Positions 6,781 through 7,416 of a DNA stretch of 7,416 nucleotides are shown here, in pieces (positions within the stretch are counted from its first letter, which is position 1; every line of letters begins with the position of its first letter). The DNA lies in NCBI GenBank assembly GCA_031259935.1, contig JAIRKV010000197.1:1-7416 (forward strand), in the 5' to 3' direction. The stretch comes from Prevotellaceae bacterium (lineage in GTDB: Bacteria > Bacteroidota > Bacteroidia > Bacteroidales > UBA932). The translations under genes were made by a program, and so were the position numbers. A model generated the notes under the pieces. That model saw only the letters and a list, made by a program, of their open reading frames with translations, was not told the DNA's origin and ran no database searches.

Positions 6781-6951
6781 ATGGCTTACAAAATCAACGA
6801 AAACGAATGTACGGCTTGCGGAACCTGTGCAGGCGAATGTCCTGTCGAGGCTATTATTCCGGGAGATGTTTATTCTATCGACCCAACAATTTGTACAAGT
6901 TGTGGAACTTGTGCCGATTCCTGTCCGATTTCAGCTATCAGTCCGGAATAA
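6781..6951 (+). CDS. 2[4Fe-4S] ferredoxin
   Basis: Small soluble electron carrier of the clostridial type, 56 residues, a normal length for the family. Two CxxCxxCxxxCP motifs are complete: Cys10/13/16/20 (CTACGTCAGECP) and Cys38/41/44/48 (CTSCGTCADSCP). The last cysteine of each motif joins the cluster of the other half. AYKIN at the start and AISPE at the end match the usual ends of the fold, so the ATG at 6781 and TAA at 6949 are secure. The protein should pass low-potential electrons in the cytoplasm, for example to or from pyruvate:ferredoxin oxidoreductase or hydrogenase; those partners are not in the window. It has its own promoter and terminator, so it is probably a single-gene transcript. 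It is easy to miss because it is so short. Confidence 0.95.
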   Translation: MAYKINENECTACGTCAGECPVEAIIPGDVYSIDPTICTSCGTCADSCPISAISPE

Positions 6952-6967
6952 AAACAGTATTGTTTTT
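6950..6967 (+). repeat. AT-rich palindrome at the ferredoxin stop codon
   Basis: AAAAACA at 6950-6956 and TGTTTTT at 6961-6967 form a 7-base stem with a GTAT loop, starting inside the stop codon and ending in five T. It contains a single G:C pair, so alone it would be a weak terminator. The stronger hairpin 14 bases on is the more likely stop. Confidence 0.4.
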
Positions 6968-6980
6968 GAATATTCAGAAT

Positions 6981-7009
6981 GGTCGTTACTTTGTGTGGCG
7001 ACCTTTTTT
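6981..7009 (+). terminator. Rho-independent terminator after the ferredoxin gene
   Basis: GGTCG at 6981-6985 pairs with CGACC at 6999-7003. Two further G-U pairs can extend the stem inward to 7 pairs, leaving a 9-base loop. Six T follow directly at 7004-7009. It lies 29 bases after the ferredoxin stop. Confidence 0.65.
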
Positions 7010-7157
7010 AACATCAGCAAAAACTGCCTGCCTTTCGTTTAAGCCGATTTTATCAGTTCGGCGAACGTATTGTTAATCCTGTTAAGCATAATTCAATTTT
7101 CATACATTATAAATTTTAATTTGCATTTTTTACACATAAGACGTACAAATACCGATA
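7010..7157. other. Intergenic stretch without a recognisable gene
   Basis: AT-rich DNA between the ferredoxin terminator and the last reading frame. It holds a 5-base stem GCCGA/TCGGC (7043-7047 and 7058-7062) with a 10-base loop and no T-tract. TTAATTTG at 7116-7123 is one base off the -7 consensus. No protein-like frame, tRNA or convincing RNA structure was seen. Confidence 0.5.
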
Positions 7158-7229
7158 ATGTTACAAAATAATCGAAAAAACCATGCAGGTTGGTCAATAA
7201 TATTTTTTTTGTTCGTCATCCTATTTTAG
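7158..7229 (+). pseudogene. Short hydrophobic frame ending in TAG, possible broken 5' end
   Basis: ATG at 7158 opens a 23-codon frame whose product starts with a polar, basic stretch (MLQNNRKNHAG) and continues with a strongly hydrophobic one (WSIIFFLFVILF) before TAG at 7227-7229. The frame then stays open to the window end, and the next residues (SLLILI) are also hydrophobic. Read through the TAG, the two parts make one plausible membrane span. This may be the start of the last gene broken by a nonsense change, or a chance frame in AT-rich DNA. No good promoter or ribosome binding site precedes it. Confidence 0.3.
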
Positions 7230-7283
7230 TCGCTCCTTATACTCATCCACTATCAAAACAGCCTGAAATATAAAGGTATTTTA

Positions 7284-7416
7284 TTGATAATCAGTTTATT
7301 CAGAAAATATTTTAATGCAAATGGCGATATGCCGCTTGTAACGGCTGTTGATATACAGGAAATGGACGGCAATTATAACGTGCGTACACTTACTGCATCG
7401 GGGGAAGTTTTTGAGC
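7284..7416 (+). CDS. Unrecognised protein, N-terminal fragment cut by the window end
   Basis: Partial gene, 44 codons visible, with no stop before the edge. From about codon 10 the codon use resembles the other genes, and the product reads NANGDMPLVTAVDIQEMDGN followed by YNVRTLTASGEVFE. I do not recognise the family. The start is uncertain. TTG at 7284 has AAAGG (7272-7276) seven bases upstream, a ribosome-binding-like site of a kind the other genes lack. ATG at 7329 is the only in-frame ATG after the TAG at 7227 with room for a protein. A longer frame starting at ATG 7158 is blocked by that TAG. No promoter box of the kind seen elsewhere in the window lies close by. Confidence 0.5.
   Translation, partial: MIISLFRKYFNANGDMPLVTAVDIQEMDGNYNVRTLTASGEVFE

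Noticed and set aside
7043..7062. GCCGA/TCGGC hairpin as a second terminator
   Set aside because: The stem has only five pairs, the loop is ten bases and no T-tract follows.
6807..7076. Plus-strand frames of 89 and 71 codons across the ferredoxin gene
   Set aside because: They are out of frame with the ferredoxin, whose eight cysteines fit both cluster motifs, and they run through its terminator into non-coding DNA.
1..7416. CRISPR array, tRNA, insertion sequence, phage genes or a new defence system
   Set aside because: No regularly spaced repeats, cloverleaf, transposase, terminal inverted repeats or nuclease/ATPase defence cassette were seen. The only long repeat is the DUF1573 duplication.

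Overview
The window is AT-rich chromosomal DNA from a member of the Bacteroidota, most likely an anaerobic Bacteroidales-type organism. Three things point there. Promoter-like boxes fit the Bacteroidetes pattern (-33 TTTG and -7 TAnnTTTG) upstream of fabD, the phospholipase D gene and the ferredoxin gene, with a lone -7 box upstream of the DUF1573 genes. Most starts have no clear Shine-Dalgarno sequence. The gene content (DUF1573 proteins, MeaB, a small 2[4Fe-4S] ferredoxin, a DUF2723-like domain) is typical of that phylum. No phage, transposon, CRISPR array, tRNA or rRNA was seen.

Layout. Positions 1-3782, plus strand: fabD (malonyl-CoA:ACP transacylase); then, 69 bases on, an exported TPR protein whose C-terminal half resembles the soluble tail of DUF2723 membrane proteins; then, behind its own promoter, an exported two-HKD phospholipase D/cardiolipin synthase-like protein. 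Positions 3837-6517, minus strand: an apparent three-gene operon read as short DUF1573 protein, long DUF1573 protein, then meaB, the G-protein chaperone of methylmalonyl-CoA mutase. The two DUF1573 genes are tandem paralogs with almost identical 5' parts. Positions 6518-6780 form an AT-rich divergent promoter region. Positions 6781-6951, plus strand: a 56-residue 2[4Fe-4S] ferredoxin, followed by a hairpin-plus-T-tract terminator. Positions 7010-7416: a mostly non-coding stretch, then the start of an unrecognised gene that runs off the window. An in-frame TAG separates that gene from a hydrophobic upstream segment.

How the genes fit together. fabD feeds fatty acid synthesis and the phospholipase D-like protein may act on phospholipids, so the left half has a loose lipid/envelope theme. 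The two exported proteins beside them and the two exported DUF1573 proteins add to the envelope flavour. MeaB implies B12-dependent succinate/propionate metabolism, and the ferredoxin implies low-potential electron transfer; both suit an anaerobic fermenter. I see no clear new defence or mobile system. The points most worth a second look are the TPR/DUF2723-like protein, the DUF1573 duplication linked to meaB, and the amber-interrupted reading frame at the right edge.
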